The notes: generated by a model from the sequence alone, not told the origin. 64,000 nt of DNA from Aminivibrio sp. (GCF_016756745.1 NZ_JAESIH010000047.1:16900-80899), one strand, 5' to 3'. Counted from the stretch's first letter, positions 24,907 to 34,617 are shown. Made by a program: numbers and translations.

Positions 24907-26217
24907 ATGCAGGTAGGCAAGTACGGCCGCACCCTGGGCATCGTCCTGGCGGGAGGCAAAGGCGAACGGCTCATGCCTCTGACTAAATACAGGGCGAAAC
25001 CTGCGGTCCACTTCGCGGCGAAATACAGGATCATTGATTTTGCGCTTTCCAACCTGGTCAACAGCGGCATTTTTTCCATTTATGTTCTTGTCCAGTTCAA
25101 AAGCCATTCCTTGAACGAGCACATCGAGCGGGGGTGGCAGTTCGGCGGTGCCCTCCGGGGCCGTGATTTCTTCATCACTCTCGTTCCCGCCCAGATGTGG
25201 AGAGGAGAGCACTGGTTCCAGGGAACGGCGGACGCGGTCTACCAGAACCTTCATCTGGTGACCCTCTACGACGCCGATCGGGTGGCCATCTTCGCGGCGG
25301 ACCACGTTTACAAAATGGACGTTGACCAGATGCTGGCCTACCACATCAACAAGGGCGCAGACATCACCGTGGCGGCCAACGTGGTTCCAACCTCGGAAGC
25401 ATCAGCCTTCGGATGCATCGACACGGACGAGACCGGGCGGATCGTCGGGTTCCTGGAAAAGCCGGAGAACCCGCCGGAGATTCCGGGAACCCCGGGTTTC
25501 ACCTACGTTTCCATGGGCAATTACATCTTCGAGCGGGAGATCCTGGAAGAATCCATCATCGAGGACTCCAAGCTGCCCACGAGCCACGATTTCGGAAGGG
25601 ACATCATCCCGAAGCTCGTCGGGACATCCAGGGTCTTTGCGTACGACTTCTCCACCAATGTCCTTCCCGGAAAGGAAACATCCTCCTTCTGGAGGGAGGA
25701 CAAGCCCTACTGGAAGGACGTGGGAACCATTCGGACCTACTGGGAGGCCCACATGGACCTGCTGAAGTACGACTCGGAGATGACCTTCTACAACCCCCAA
25801 TGGGCCATACGGACCGTCTCCTATGCCGATCCCCCGTCCTATGTCTGCCCCGTGAAGGGCTACGCCTGCAGCGTGCAGAGCACCCTCTCGGCGGAAGGCA
25901 GCAGGGTGCTCGGGGCCACCGTGGAATCGTCGGTTCTTTCCCGGAACTGCGTCATCATGCCCGGCTCCTCGGTGGAGGAATCCATCATCGGCGAAGGAGT
26001 CGTGGTAGGCGAGAACTGCAGGCTGCGGCGGGTGATCATCGACAGCCATAACATCATCCCACCGAACACGGTCATGGGGTACGACGAGGAACATGACCGG
26101 GAACGGTACACCGTGGACCCGGGATCGGGCGTCATCGTGGTGGGCATGCCGATGATGCAGCTCCGGAGGTCCATCGATAACCCCAAGGAAGGCTTTGACT
26201 GGTCAAGCTTCAGCTGA
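24907..26217 (+). CDS. glgC: Glucose-1-phosphate adenylyltransferase
   Basis: A 436-residue enzyme making ADP-glucose, the committed step of glycogen synthesis. LAGGKGERLMPLT and the fructose-bisphosphate/pyrophosphate region RAKPAVHFAAKYRIIDFALSN are at the N-terminus, GTADAVYQN and the FAADHVYKMD active-site segment follow, and the C-terminal half is the left-handed beta-helix with repeated hydrophobic hexapeptides. Starts 72 bp after glgA, preceded by GAAGGGGG. Last of the malQ-glgP-glgA-glgC series; no glgB is present in the window, so the GH57 protein might serve as branching enzyme. Confidence 0.94.
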   Translation: MQVGKYGRTLGIVLAGGKGERLMPLTKYRAKPAVHFAAKYRIIDFALSNLVNSGIFSIYVLVQFKSHSLNEHIERGWQFGGALRGRDFFITLVPAQMWRGEHWFQGTADAVYQNLHLVTLYDADRVAIFAADHVYKMDVDQMLAYHINKGADITVAANVVPTSEASAFGCIDTDETGRIVGFLEKPENPPEIPGTPGFTYVSMGNYIFEREILEESIIEDSKLPTSHDFGRDIIPKLVGTSRVFAYDFSTNVLPGKETSSFWREDKPYWKDVGTIRTYWEAHMDLLKYDSEMTFYNPQWAIRTVSYADPPSYVCPVKGYACSVQSTLSAEGSRVLGATVESSVLSRNCVIMPGSSVEESIIGEGVVVGENCRLRRVIIDSHNIIPPNTVMGYDEEHDRERYTVDPGSGVIVVGMPMMQLRRSIDNPKEGFDWSSFS

Positions 26218-26240
26218 CGGCGGGGAAAAAAAGAATCATA

Positions 26241-26272
26241 AAGGGGAGGCTTTTCGGCCTCCCCTTGTCTGT
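26241..26272. terminator. Bidirectional terminator between glgC and the AsmA-like gene
   Basis: AAGGGGAGGC-TTTTCG-GCCTCCCCTT, placed between convergent genes and usable from both sides, with a T-rich tail on the plus strand. Confidence 0.75.
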
Positions 26273-26287
26273 TCACTGCTTTCCGTA

Positions 26288-29200
26288 CTACTTTTTGTTG
26301 AAGATGGATTCGAGAAGTTTCTCCTTGATGATGTCCGCAGGTTTTTTTGGCTCCTCTGTCGGGCTCGCAGGGGCCGGTGCAGGGGCGGGATTCATGATCT
26401 GATCGATAATGGCCTGCTGGGGCGTTTTCGGCGCCTGGGGCTGTTCTGCGGGGTTCTGCAGCTGGGTCGCAGCCGGCTGCTGGGCGCCAGGAGCCACATT
26501 CAGGTTTGATACGGAAGGCTTCTCCACGGTCCCTCCAACGGAGAAGGAGATATCCCGGAAATCCGCCTTTTCCATTCCCTTCCGGGCTCCTCCGAGAACA
26601 CCCCTCAACGCGTCCTCCAGGGACCCGGCCGTCAGGCCGCCAAGGGTTCCGCCGGCAAGAGCGTTGATGATCTGGATGTTCACGTTCCCGGCAACCTGGA
26701 GCTTGAGGGCTCCCTTGGGGCCGACGGGCCCTTCGGCGGTCAGGAACCGGTAGAGAGGATCGTTCTGGGGCGCCGTCGCCTTCGTTCCCTTTTCAAAAAT
26801 GATGCGCCCCGTCTCGAGGCGGAAGGGAGCGGTGACCTCGGTGTACCTGATGCCGCTGATGCCGTGGAGCTTCGTCACGATATCCAGGACCTTGAACCCG
26901 GAGACCGCACCCTCGCCGATCTTTGCACTTCCCTTGCCCGAAAAGGCAAACTTCGGGGCCAGGGTTCCGGAGACGTTGGCCGAGCCCTGGGCAAGACCGG
27001 TGATTTTCCCGCCGAGCCCTCCGGTGAAGTCCTGGAGAACCCCGTTGACGTCCACGCCGCTGAGTTCGACGCTGTGGGAGAACTTCATGGTCGATATATC
27101 GAGAGAGCCGTTTCCGGAGGCCTTCCCTCCGTAGAACGAAGCGCCGGCGCCTTTCCCGGACAGGGTGTTCCCCTCCAGGACCAGGGGATAGTTCAGCGCC
27201 GTGGCCTTGAGGCCCATGACCGTCAGGGACTGGGACGTCACGGCCCCTTCCCCCTTACCGGAAGCTCCCGCGAACCGGCCCTTGAAGGTGGCATTCACCC
27301 TGCCCCCGATGCGGAATTCCTTGGCGTCGGGCATCCCTGAAGTGAGGACCGCAAGATCAAGATCCTTTCCCGAAATGTCAACGGTTATGTCAGGGGCCGC
27401 TCCAAGCTTGACGTTTCCCGTCGCTCCGAGAGTGCCTCCCCCGAACTTCGAACTGAATTCCTCTATCTTCATTTCTTTCGTATTGCCGCTGAGCCCCAGG
27501 GCGACGTCGGTGGCAGCCATTCCCGACAGAGTGACCTTCGGCGAGGATGCCTTGACCGTCACGGCCGGATTGGAAAAGGGGCCCTTGACCGTGACAGTGC
27601 CGTCCACCACTCCTCCGAGGGGGAAGTCGAGCCCTCCGGCGCCCGCGATGAAGCCGAGATCTGCCCCGGAGATCTTCGCGGCAAGATCGAGGGTTCCATC
27701 CTCGCCCTGCTTCGCCCCGAGGGTGGCGCTTCCGGAACCTGTAATGGTTCCCTTACCGCTTTTCACCGAGGCGGAGGAAATATTGATCTTCTGCCCGGTT
27801 TTCCTCAGCTTCACTGCGAGATCGGAGAAGGTGATCCCCTGGACGGCGGCACTTCCCGCCCCTATGTCGAGGTCAAGATCAGCCTTTTCGATGGCCTTCA
27901 GGTCTCCCGCAAGGGTGGTGGCTACCTTCAGGTTCTTGAAGGTGGCCATGTCGAGAAGCCCCAGCAATCCGGAGGTAAGGGAGAGGTCGATCTTCGGGGT
28001 TGACGTTGTTCCCGTCACCGTTGCTCCCGCCGTGACGGCACCCTTGATCTTGTACCGGGCGATATCGGGATAGAAGGCAGCTATCGCGCCGGGCTGGAGA
28101 TTCTCCAGGGTCGCCTTGAGGTTCAGTTTCCCGTCTGCTGCGATCGTTCCGGAGCCTGAAAGGGAGGAACCTCTCCACTTGGCCGACGCGCCGATAATGT
28201 TCACTGTTTTACCCTTGAGGGCGAAGGAAACCGACGGCGCCTCCACTGTCTCTTTCATGGCGGTGAGCTTGTTGCTCCAGGCCTTTCCGGAGATCTCGGG
28301 AACGGCCGCGGTGCCCTTGACGGTCACATCGGCATTCACCGTTCCGGCGAGGGCCGGATCCTTCAGTTCAGGAACCAGGGCCGCTGCCTTCGCGAGGTTG
28401 AAGGACCGGAGATTGCCCGTGAGATTCAGCTTCGGGGAGGTCATGTAGTCGGTAATCGTTCCCTGGGCGGTGATGGGTGCCCCTTCGAAGTTGCTCTTTG
28501 CGCTCACCGTCAGCACCTTGGGGTTGATCTTCACCTGGGCGGCCGAATTGGTAACGCTGTAGCCGAAGGCGCCCAGGACTGGCGCGCTGAACTCAACCGT
28601 ACCGTCCAGGGCATCTGCGGCACCGGAGAGCTTCAACGTAAACTTGTCGATTTCACCGGAAACGTCGCCAATGTCAGGATAGAGCTTCTTCAGTTCCGCA
28701 ACCTTGATTGACGTCCCGGCGAGGTCAAGGTCAAGCACCGGGGGCTTGCCGGGAGCAAAGCCGAGGCTCATGCTTCCTGAAAGGGGCATGGCGAGGACGC
28801 CGGCTTCAAGATCCGTGACGGAAAGTTTGTCCGCTCCGAGAGCCCACTTGGCCCGGACGCTGTCCACGGGATAGCCCAGAACGGATTTTCCGCTGTAATT
28901 GACATCACCTGCAAAAGACGGCGCATTCCACTCACCGTCCCCCCGGAAGTTGAGGGATACCTTTCCGTCGAAACCATCGGCGGGAACCACTGGCCAGAAG
29001 GCGACGAGTTCCTTCAGGTCCAGTTCCTTCAGGGTACCGCTCACGGCAAGGCTGGGAGACACTCTTCCCGAGGCGGACACCGAGCCTTTTCCCACGTTCA
29101 GCGCCATGGATTTCACGTCCACGATGTTTCCGTCCAGCAGAACGGCCGTCTTTCCCCTGACAGCAACACCGTTGACGGCAAGGTCGAGATCAGCGTCGAT

Positions 29201-29683
29201 ATCCTTGCCTGAAAACGAGAGACCGATGCTTGTGATGTCCGCCTTCGCCCATTTCGATGTTATGGTGCTGTCAACGAGGCGGACCGTCTCCACCGGAATC
29301 TCCCCTCCACTCCCACTCTCGAAGCTGAGCCGGGAGATCTGCTCCGCCAGGGCGTCGGCATCAGCGGTTACTCCACCCACCGAGACCACTCTCAGCTTCG
29401 GAGACTTCGAGAGAAGGGACATCAGGTTGAGCTTTACCTCGAGAAAATCGGCGGAAAAGAGCGGTTTGCCTTCCTTCACAAGAGTGATCTTCCCGGTGGT
29501 GAAGCCCTTTATGGGGTTGCCGGATATTCCGTCCACGATCAGATCGGCGCCGAGCGTTTCCTTCACTGCCTTGGTCGTTTCCCGGACCACGAGATCCCCG
29601 GCAAAATCCACGCCGGCCCCTATGAGTACCACGCCCGCCAGGCCGACCACCAGAAACAGACCTATCATCTTTTTCTTTCCCAT
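26288..29683 (-). CDS. AsmA/TamB-like envelope protein
   Basis: A 1131-residue protein with one N-terminal membrane anchor (residues 6-25) and a very long periplasmic body of repetitive beta-strand pattern, many segments of the form LDLxxxGxGxVxxxG. The C-terminal part (LEGNTLSGKGAGASFYGGKASGNGSLDI and DFTGGLGGKITGLAQGSANVSGTL) resembles the AsmA C-terminal domain, and the tail is proline/alanine rich (NPAPAPAPASPTEEP). AsmA-family proteins are thought to form hydrophobic grooves carrying lipids between the two membranes, which fits a diderm host. It lies 100 bp downstream of dapF and has its own extended -10 promoter inside the dapF 3' end. Confidence 0.8.
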   Translation of the reverse strand: MGKKKMIGLFLVVGLAGVVLIGAGVDFAGDLVVRETTKAVKETLGADLIVDGISGNPIKGFTTGKITLVKEGKPLFSADFLEVKLNLMSLLSKSPKLRVVSVGGVTADADALAEQISRLSFESGSGGEIPVETVRLVDSTITSKWAKADITSIGLSFSGKDIDADLDLAVNGVAVRGKTAVLLDGNIVDVKSMALNVGKGSVSASGRVSPSLAVSGTLKELDLKELVAFWPVVPADGFDGKVSLNFRGDGEWNAPSFAGDVNYSGKSVLGYPVDSVRAKWALGADKLSVTDLEAGVLAMPLSGSMSLGFAPGKPPVLDLDLAGTSIKVAELKKLYPDIGDVSGEIDKFTLKLSGAADALDGTVEFSAPVLGAFGYSVTNSAAQVKINPKVLTVSAKSNFEGAPITAQGTITDYMTSPKLNLTGNLRSFNLAKAAALVPELKDPALAGTVNADVTVKGTAAVPEISGKAWSNKLTAMKETVEAPSVSFALKGKTVNIIGASAKWRGSSLSGSGTIAADGKLNLKATLENLQPGAIAAFYPDIARYKIKGAVTAGATVTGTTSTPKIDLSLTSGLLGLLDMATFKNLKVATTLAGDLKAIEKADLDLDIGAGSAAVQGITFSDLAVKLRKTGQKINISSASVKSGKGTITGSGSATLGAKQGEDGTLDLAAKISGADLGFIAGAGGLDFPLGGVVDGTVTVKGPFSNPAVTVKASSPKVTLSGMAATDVALGLSGNTKEMKIEEFSSKFGGGTLGATGNVKLGAAPDITVDISGKDLDLAVLTSGMPDAKEFRIGGRVNATFKGRFAGASGKGEGAVTSQSLTVMGLKATALNYPLVLEGNTLSGKGAGASFYGGKASGNGSLDISTMKFSHSVELSGVDVNGVLQDFTGGLGGKITGLAQGSANVSGTLAPKFAFSGKGSAKIGEGAVSGFKVLDIVTKLHGISGIRYTEVTAPFRLETGRIIFEKGTKATAPQNDPLYRFLTAEGPVGPKGALKLQVAGNVNIQIINALAGGTLGGLTAGSLEDALRGVLGGARKGMEKADFRDISFSVGGTVEKPSVSNLNVAPGAQQPAATQLQNPAEQPQAPKTPQQAIIDQIMNPAPAPAPASPTEEPKKPADIIKEKLLESIFNKK

Positions 29684-29766
29684 TGTATCAGGACCTCCTT
29701 TTCTCCCGCCCGAAAGGGCTACCGAGTGCGGAATTCCTTCGCACGATATTTTTCATTCTGATTCCG

Positions 29767-29775
29767 ATTATAACA
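29767..29775 (-). promoter_or_regulatory. Extended -10 promoter for the AsmA-like gene
   Basis: On the minus strand TG-T-TATAAT, a perfect extended -10 element, starting just before the dapF stop region and about 84 bp upstream of the AsmA-like ATG. No -35 match. Confidence 0.4.
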
Positions 29776-29783
29776 CTGACCTA

Positions 29784-30617
29784 TTACGGCTCCTCCATTA
29801 GAAAGCCTTCGGCCACGATGACGGTCCGCCCTTTCAGGGACGCTTCCACGGTCATTCCGTCCTGCCCGAAGGAGAGGGTCACCGTGTTCACCCCGCCGGG
29901 GTTGATCACGTCCAAAACCGTGCAGGGAAGGGATGGGCGGCCGTTCAGGAGAAGCCAGCAGATCGCGGACGCAGTGGAGCCGGTGCCGCAGGAATCTGTG
30001 AGGTCCTCCACCCCCCGTTCGTAGGTCACGGACCGTATGGTCGCCTCACGGCCCCCGAAGACAAAATTCACGTTCGCGCCGTCGGGGAAGAGGTTCCTGT
30101 CGTGGCGGAGCGCTCTCCCCACATGAACCATGCGCTCCCGGGACGGTTCCGTTTCGCAGAACAGAACGGCATGGGGAACGCCCACCCGGAGAAAGGAGGC
30201 CGGAAAAGTTTCTCCGTCCACAGTGAGAGACCGGTTGAACCACCCTCCTTTCAGGGAGACGGTTCCCATCCGGAGATCGACGAAGGGAGAATCCACCGTT
30301 GCCTCCATAATTCCCGCAAGGGTGGAAAAACGCTGTCTCCTGCCGGCGATGCTCTTTTCGAAGGCATACCTGGCGATGCACCGGGCGCCGTTCCCGCACA
30401 TTTCTCCTTCACTGCCGTCGGCATTGAAAAGGCGCATGGTGAAGTCAGCCTCCCGGGAGGTTTCCGCGACAAGCACGCCGTCAGCCCCGAGGGACTGGCG
30501 CCTTCTGCAGTACGAAACGGCCGCCGTTGAAAGAAATGCCGCCGGATACTGTCCCGACATATTGTCAAGAACAATGAAATCGTTGCCGTTGCCCTGCATT
30601 TTCGTAAATGGAATCAC
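29784..30617 (-). CDS. dapF: Diaminopimelate epimerase
   Basis: A 277-residue enzyme converting LL- to meso-diaminopimelate for lysine and peptidoglycan. Both catalytic cysteines are seen: MCGNGARC (C74) and DSCGTGSTAS (C210). GNGNDFIVLD at residues 9-18 and GADGVL at 44-49 are also family hallmarks. The start is GTG at 30617 with GGGGAG six bases upstream. Lysine pathway partner lysA lies 5 kb away in the same orientation. Confidence 0.94.
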   Translation of the reverse strand: MIPFTKMQGNGNDFIVLDNMSGQYPAAFLSTAAVSYCRRRQSLGADGVLVAETSREADFTMRLFNADGSEGEMCGNGARCIARYAFEKSIAGRRQRFSTLAGIMEATVDSPFVDLRMGTVSLKGGWFNRSLTVDGETFPASFLRVGVPHAVLFCETEPSRERMVHVGRALRHDRNLFPDGANVNFVFGGREATIRSVTYERGVEDLTDSCGTGSTASAICWLLLNGRPSLPCTVLDVINPGGVNTVTLSFGQDGMTVEASLKGRTVIVAEGFLMEEP

Positions 30618-30750
30618 GGTTATCTCCCCCGGATGATGATAAATTACTCCTGCTCACAGTTTTATTTACGCTACCAAATTTTACTCCATGTTACAACCGC
30701 CGTTTTCCGCTATATTTATGTATTTGCACGGGTCTGAAGGAGGAAGCATC

Positions 30751-31217
30751 ATGAACCCCAGAGAACTGCTTCCGGTATATCGACACCGGGAAAAGAATCC
30801 CGGTCCTCGATGAAAGCATGGGAACGCTTCTCGCGGTAAAGGGCTGGAATCCCCCCCTTCCGGAGGAAATGGACCTCGGCAGTCCGGAAATCGCGGAACC
30901 CATCCATGGGTCCTACCTGGCAGCCGGGGCAAGGGTACTCGACGTCAACGGGGGGCCTTCCCACCATCGGCCAGGAAGCGGCCATGAAGGCCCCACCGGG
31001 ATCTGGGGACCGCCATCATCAAGGAGACCGGTGGGCCGACATCCTCTCCTCCCTTCCCCTGGATCCCATCCGCATCGCCTGGGACTTTCCGGGGGAACGG
31101 GACATAGACGAACAGGCGTCACCGTCTTCACCCGAGGAAAGAGCACGGACCTGGGGCTGTTCGGAAAGAGAGGTCCGCCTCTTCGAAGAGCTTCCGACGA
31201 AGTTCCGGACAAAATAA
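30751..31217 (+). pseudogene. Decayed homocysteine S-methyltransferase-like gene
   Basis: A good AGGAGG ribosome site and ATG (30751) open a frame that stops after 20 codons at 30811. One base shift at about 30781 restores similarity: RIPVLDESMGTLLAVKGW, then PEEMDLGSPEIAEPIHGSYLAAGARVLDVN, which matches the start of homocysteine S-methyltransferase domains (MetH/BHMT N-terminus, with the DGAMGT-like loop and AGAD...TNT region). A second shift near 30945 moves to another frame (GGLPTIGQEAAMKAP) that ends at 31217 without recognisable similarity. The zinc-cysteine part of the domain is missing. The 695-bp interval 30618-31312 holds nothing else except this remnant and a terminator. Confidence 0.6.
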
Positions 31218-31272
31218 GGGGATGGGGAAAATTTTCGGATCTTTTCGGGAAGGGACCGGAGGATTCCAGGGG

Positions 31273-31309
31273 AAAAGCGCCGCCGGGACTGATCTCCGGC
31301 GGCGCTTTT
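31273..31309 (-). terminator. Terminator of the liv operon
   Basis: AAAAGCGCCGCCGG - gactgatct - CCGGCGGCGCTTTT, a symmetric hairpin with T residues on either strand, four bases past the livF stop. Confidence 0.8.
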
Positions 31310-31312
31310 CGT

Positions 31313-32020
31313 TCATCCCCCGAGGTAGGCCTTGATGATCTCGGGATCCCGCGCGAGATCAGGTCCGCTGCCGCTCTTGACGAACCGCCCCGCCTCGAGG
31401 ATGTATCCCCTGTCGCTGATCTCCAGCGCCCGGGTGGCGTTCTGCTCCACGAGCAGCACGGTCATTCCCGCGTCCCGGATCTGGAGAATGGTCTCCATGA
31501 GGGTATCCACCAAGATGGGCGCCAGGCCGAGGGAGGGCTCGTCAAGAAGCAGAATCCTGGGGCTTCCCATGAGAGCCCTGGATATGGCCAACATCTGCTG
31601 CTCCCCCCCGGAAAGGGTGCCGGACCGCTGTTTCAGCCGCTGCTTCAGTATGGGGAAGAGGCGGAAACAGCGCTCGAAATCCTCTGAGAGCCCATCGTCC
31701 TTTTTTCTCCTGTACGCTCCCATGATCAGATTCTCCTCCACGGTGAGGGCCGAGAAGAGACGGCGCCTCTCCGGGACGAGGGCGAGGCCCCGGGCCACCA
31801 CCTCGTGGGGCTTCGCCGGAAGAGGCTTGCCGAAAAGCTCCACGGCGCCCCCGGACCGTTCCGCCACCCCAGCAAGGGTCCACATGACGGTGGATTTTCC
31901 GGCCCCGTTGGAGCCGACAATGGACACGATCTCCCGCTCCTCGAGGGAGAAGGAAATTCCCTGAACGGCATGGATGGTGCCGTAATGGACATGGAGGCCG
32001 TCAACCCGCAGTACGGTCAT
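31313..32020 (-). CDS. livF: Branched-chain amino-acid ABC transporter ATP-binding protein LivF
   Basis: A 235-residue ATPase of the LivF type. Walker A GSNGAGKST, signature LSGGEQQMLAISRALMG, Walker B ILLLDEPSLGLAP and the H-loop region VLLVEQNA are intact. Overlaps the 3' end of livG by 20 bp. Last gene of livKHMGF; drives uptake of leucine, isoleucine and valine or related amino acids. Confidence 0.94.
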   Translation of the reverse strand: MTVLRVDGLHVHYGTIHAVQGISFSLEEREIVSIVGSNGAGKSTVMWTLAGVAERSGGAVELFGKPLPAKPHEVVARGLALVPERRRLFSALTVEENLIMGAYRRKKDDGLSEDFERCFRLFPILKQRLKQRSGTLSGGEQQMLAISRALMGSPRILLLDEPSLGLAPILVDTLMETILQIRDAGMTVLLVEQNATRALEISDRGYILEAGRFVKSGSGPDLARDPEIIKAYLGG

Positions 32021-32804
32021 TGTTCTTCGTTCCTTTCCCGAGGTACGCGGCCACCACGGCGGGGTTCGCCCGGACTTCGTCCGGCGTTCCCGCGGCGAGG
32101 AGGGCGCCGAAGTTCATTACCACTATGGGCGAGCAGATGTTCATCACCAGGTCCATGTGGTGCTCAATGAGCAGGATGGTCACGCTGAAGCTGTCCCGGA
32201 CCTCGGAGACAAGGGCGGCGAGACTTCGGGTCTCCTCGGGGTTCATTCCCGCAGCGGGTTCGTCGAGAAGGAGGAGTTTCGGATCTGTGGCAAGGGCCCG
32301 GGCGATCTCCAGCTTTCGCTGCAGCCCGTAGGGCAGGGTGTTCGCCTGCCGGCCCGCGTACCGTTCGAGCCCCAGGGACGCCAGGAGGTCCATGCCCCTG
32401 TCGTGGAGCGCCCTTTCTCTGCGGCGGGTTCCCGGGGTCCCAAGCAGCGCACCGGCGAAACTGAATTTTTCCCGCTGGAGAAGGGGGGTAAGAACATTCT
32501 CAAGGCAGGTTCGCCTGTTGAAGAGGCGGATGTTCTGGAACGTCCTGGCGATGCCCTTTCTGACGATTGCATCGGGACGGAGCCCTCCCATCTCCTCCCC
32601 TTCGAAGAGGATGGAGCCTTCCGTGGGGCGGTAGATACCCGTGACAAGGTTGAACACCGTAGTCTTCCCCGCACCGTTGGGGCCGATGATTCCCGTGATG
32701 GAACCCTCCCGGACCCCGAAGGAGAACCGGTCCACCGCCCGGATGCCCCCGAAGGTTTTCGTGAGTCCCTTCACCTCGAGGAGAAGCCTCCCGACCGCCG
32801 TCAT
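32001..32804 (-). CDS. livG: Branched-chain amino-acid ABC transporter ATP-binding protein LivG
   Basis: A 267-residue ATPase: Walker A GPNGAGKTT, TFQNIRLF Q-loop typical of LivG, signature LPYGLQRKLEIARALA, Walker B LLLLDEPAAGMNPEE, and the H-loop LLIEHHMDLVM. The ATG overlaps the livM stop (ATGA). Pairs with LivF. Confidence 0.94.
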   Translation of the reverse strand: MTAVGRLLLEVKGLTKTFGGIRAVDRFSFGVREGSITGIIGPNGAGKTTVFNLVTGIYRPTEGSILFEGEEMGGLRPDAIVRKGIARTFQNIRLFNRRTCLENVLTPLLQREKFSFAGALLGTPGTRRRERALHDRGMDLLASLGLERYAGRQANTLPYGLQRKLEIARALATDPKLLLLDEPAAGMNPEETRSLAALVSEVRDSFSVTILLIEHHMDLVMNICSPIVVMNFGALLAAGTPDEVRANPAVVAAYLGKGTKNNDRTAG

Positions 32805-33664
32805 GACCGGGACCTTCCTTCAGGGTTCCCGTTTTTCCGGAAGAAAGCGGAAATCTCGGAGTATCCCATGAGCCCCTGGGGCCGGTAGACCATGATGAGT
32901 ACGAGAAGAAGCCCGTAGGCCACCAGGCGCCACATCTGGGCCACCCTGAGGGCTTCGGGAAGGGCTATGAAGACGAATGAGGCGATGAGGGGCCCGGAGA
33001 TGCTGCCCATGCCTCCGGCGATGACCGCCGCCAGCAGCTGGGTGGACTGGACCAGGGTGAACATGACGGGCTGGATGAAGGAGAGGAAATGGGCCAGCAA
33101 ACCTCCCGAAAGGCCGCAGTACACGGCGCTCACCGCAAGGGAAAGGAGCCTGGTGCGGAAAAGCCGCACCCCCGCCATTTCGGCGGCCACGGGATCCTCC
33201 CGGATGGCGATGCAGGCTGCCCCCCAGCGGGAACGGAGGAAGTTCCGCGCCACGAGCACGCCCCCCGCGAGGCAGACCAGCACCACGGGGAGGGTTGTGA
33301 AACCGTCGATGCCCGGAAGCCCCCTCGCGCCGTTGGTGATCTCGAGATTTTCGAGGATGACCCGCAGGGCTTCGCCGAAGCCGAGGATGGCGATGGCGAA
33401 GTAGTCGCTCCTGAGCTTCGCCCGAAGGGTGGGCACGCCGATGACCAGGCTGACGAGGCCGGCGGCTACACCCCCAGCCGCCAGGGCGAGATAGAAGGGA
33501 ACGTAATAGTAGTAGGTGAGGATCGCCGAAGTGTAAGCGCCGACGGCCACGAAGGCCGCGTGCCCCAGGGAGAAGAGCCCCGTGAACCCTGTGAAGATGG
33601 AGAGACCGAGCACGGCGATCATGTTGATGCACGCGAGAATGACGATGGAGAGAATATAGTCCAT
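32801..33664 (-). CDS. livM: Branched-chain amino-acid ABC transporter permease LivM
   Basis: A 287-residue membrane protein of the LivM family, with FTGLFSLGHAAFVAVGAYTSAIL near the N-terminus and the coupling helix RSRWGAACIAIREDPVAAEMAGV. The ATG at 33664 (MDYILSIVIL) is chosen two bases after the livH stop; upstream in-frame sequence is arginine-rich shadow of livH. Confidence 0.93.
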   Translation of the reverse strand: MDYILSIVILACINMIAVLGLSIFTGFTGLFSLGHAAFVAVGAYTSAILTYYYYVPFYLALAAGGVAAGLVSLVIGVPTLRAKLRSDYFAIAILGFGEALRVILENLEITNGARGLPGIDGFTTLPVVLVCLAGGVLVARNFLRSRWGAACIAIREDPVAAEMAGVRLFRTRLLSLAVSAVYCGLSGGLLAHFLSFIQPVMFTLVQSTQLLAAVIAGGMGSISGPLIASFVFIALPEALRVAQMWRLVAYGLLLVLIMVYRPQGLMGYSEISAFFRKNGNPEGRSRS

Positions 33665-33666
33665 GG

Positions 33667-34551
33667 CTACACCTTTTCCTCGCTGTCCTGTCCGAGAAGT
33701 CCGTTCGGCCTCCAGACGAGGAAGGCTATCAGGAGCGTAAAGCTGAACACGTCCCGCATCACGCTCGACACATAGGAAGAGACGAAGGTCTCCACGACGC
33801 CGAGGACCAGTCCCCCGGCGAGGGCCCCGGGAAGGCTTCCCAGGCCGCCGATGACGGCGGCAATGTAGGCCTTGTTGGTGACCCATCCCATGGTGGGGTA
33901 GACGAGGTATTTTATGCCCAGGAAGACTCCGGCCACGCCGGCGAATCCGCCGGCGAGAAGGAAGACGATGGAGATGAGCCTGTCCAGGTCAACTCCCATG
34001 AGGGAGCACATGGTCATGTCCGATACACCTGCACGGATAGCAATTCCTGTGCGGGTGCGGGTAATGAAAAGATGAAGTCCCAGGATGGCCGCAAGGGCGA
34101 AAAGGAAGGCACCTACGTCGAGAAGGCTGACACTGCTTCTGCCGATGGAGATCACCTGCCGTCCGAAGAACTCGGGAAAGGCATAAAACCTGGAGCCGAT
34201 GGTGGCATAAACCAGGTTTTCGAGGAATACGGCGCACCCCATGGCACTGATCATGAGGTACAGGGAGGGAGCCTTCCGCCTGCGGAGGCTCGAATAGGCG
34301 AGCCGCTCGTTGAGAACGGCAATGATCCCCGCACCCGCGATGCTTCCCGCGAGAACGAGGCCGAATCCCAGGCTGAACTTCGTCGCCAGGGCAAGCCCCA
34401 CGTAGGCGCCGAGCATTATGACCGCTCCGTGGGCGAAGTTGCTGAAGTTGAGCACGCTGAAGACGAGGGAATACCCCACCGCCATCAGCGCGTAGATGCC
34501 TCCTATGGAGAGGCCCGTTATCAGAGTCTGAAGGAACAATCCGGCCCACAC
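33667..34551 (-). CDS. livH: Branched-chain amino-acid ABC transporter permease LivH
   Basis: A 294-residue membrane protein: GLSIGGIYALMAVGYSLVFSVLNFSNFAHGAVIMLGAY is the diagnostic LivH N-terminus, and TRTGIAIRAGVSDMTMCSLMGVD the coupling region. GTG start at 34551, with a weak AAAGGA site. A terminator-like hairpin separates it from the binding-protein gene upstream. Confidence 0.92.
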   Translation of the reverse strand: MWAGLFLQTLITGLSIGGIYALMAVGYSLVFSVLNFSNFAHGAVIMLGAYVGLALATKFSLGFGLVLAGSIAGAGIIAVLNERLAYSSLRRRKAPSLYLMISAMGCAVFLENLVYATIGSRFYAFPEFFGRQVISIGRSSVSLLDVGAFLFALAAILGLHLFITRTRTGIAIRAGVSDMTMCSLMGVDLDRLISIVFLLAGGFAGVAGVFLGIKYLVYPTMGWVTNKAYIAAVIGGLGSLPGALAGGLVLGVVETFVSSYVSSVMRDVFSFTLLIAFLVWRPNGLLGQDSEEKV

Positions 34552-34617
34552 ATCCTTTGAGCGTATTGGGAAAGGTCGCCTCTCCTCCGGTTATCCCGGT
34601 TCCGGACGGATTTTTTC

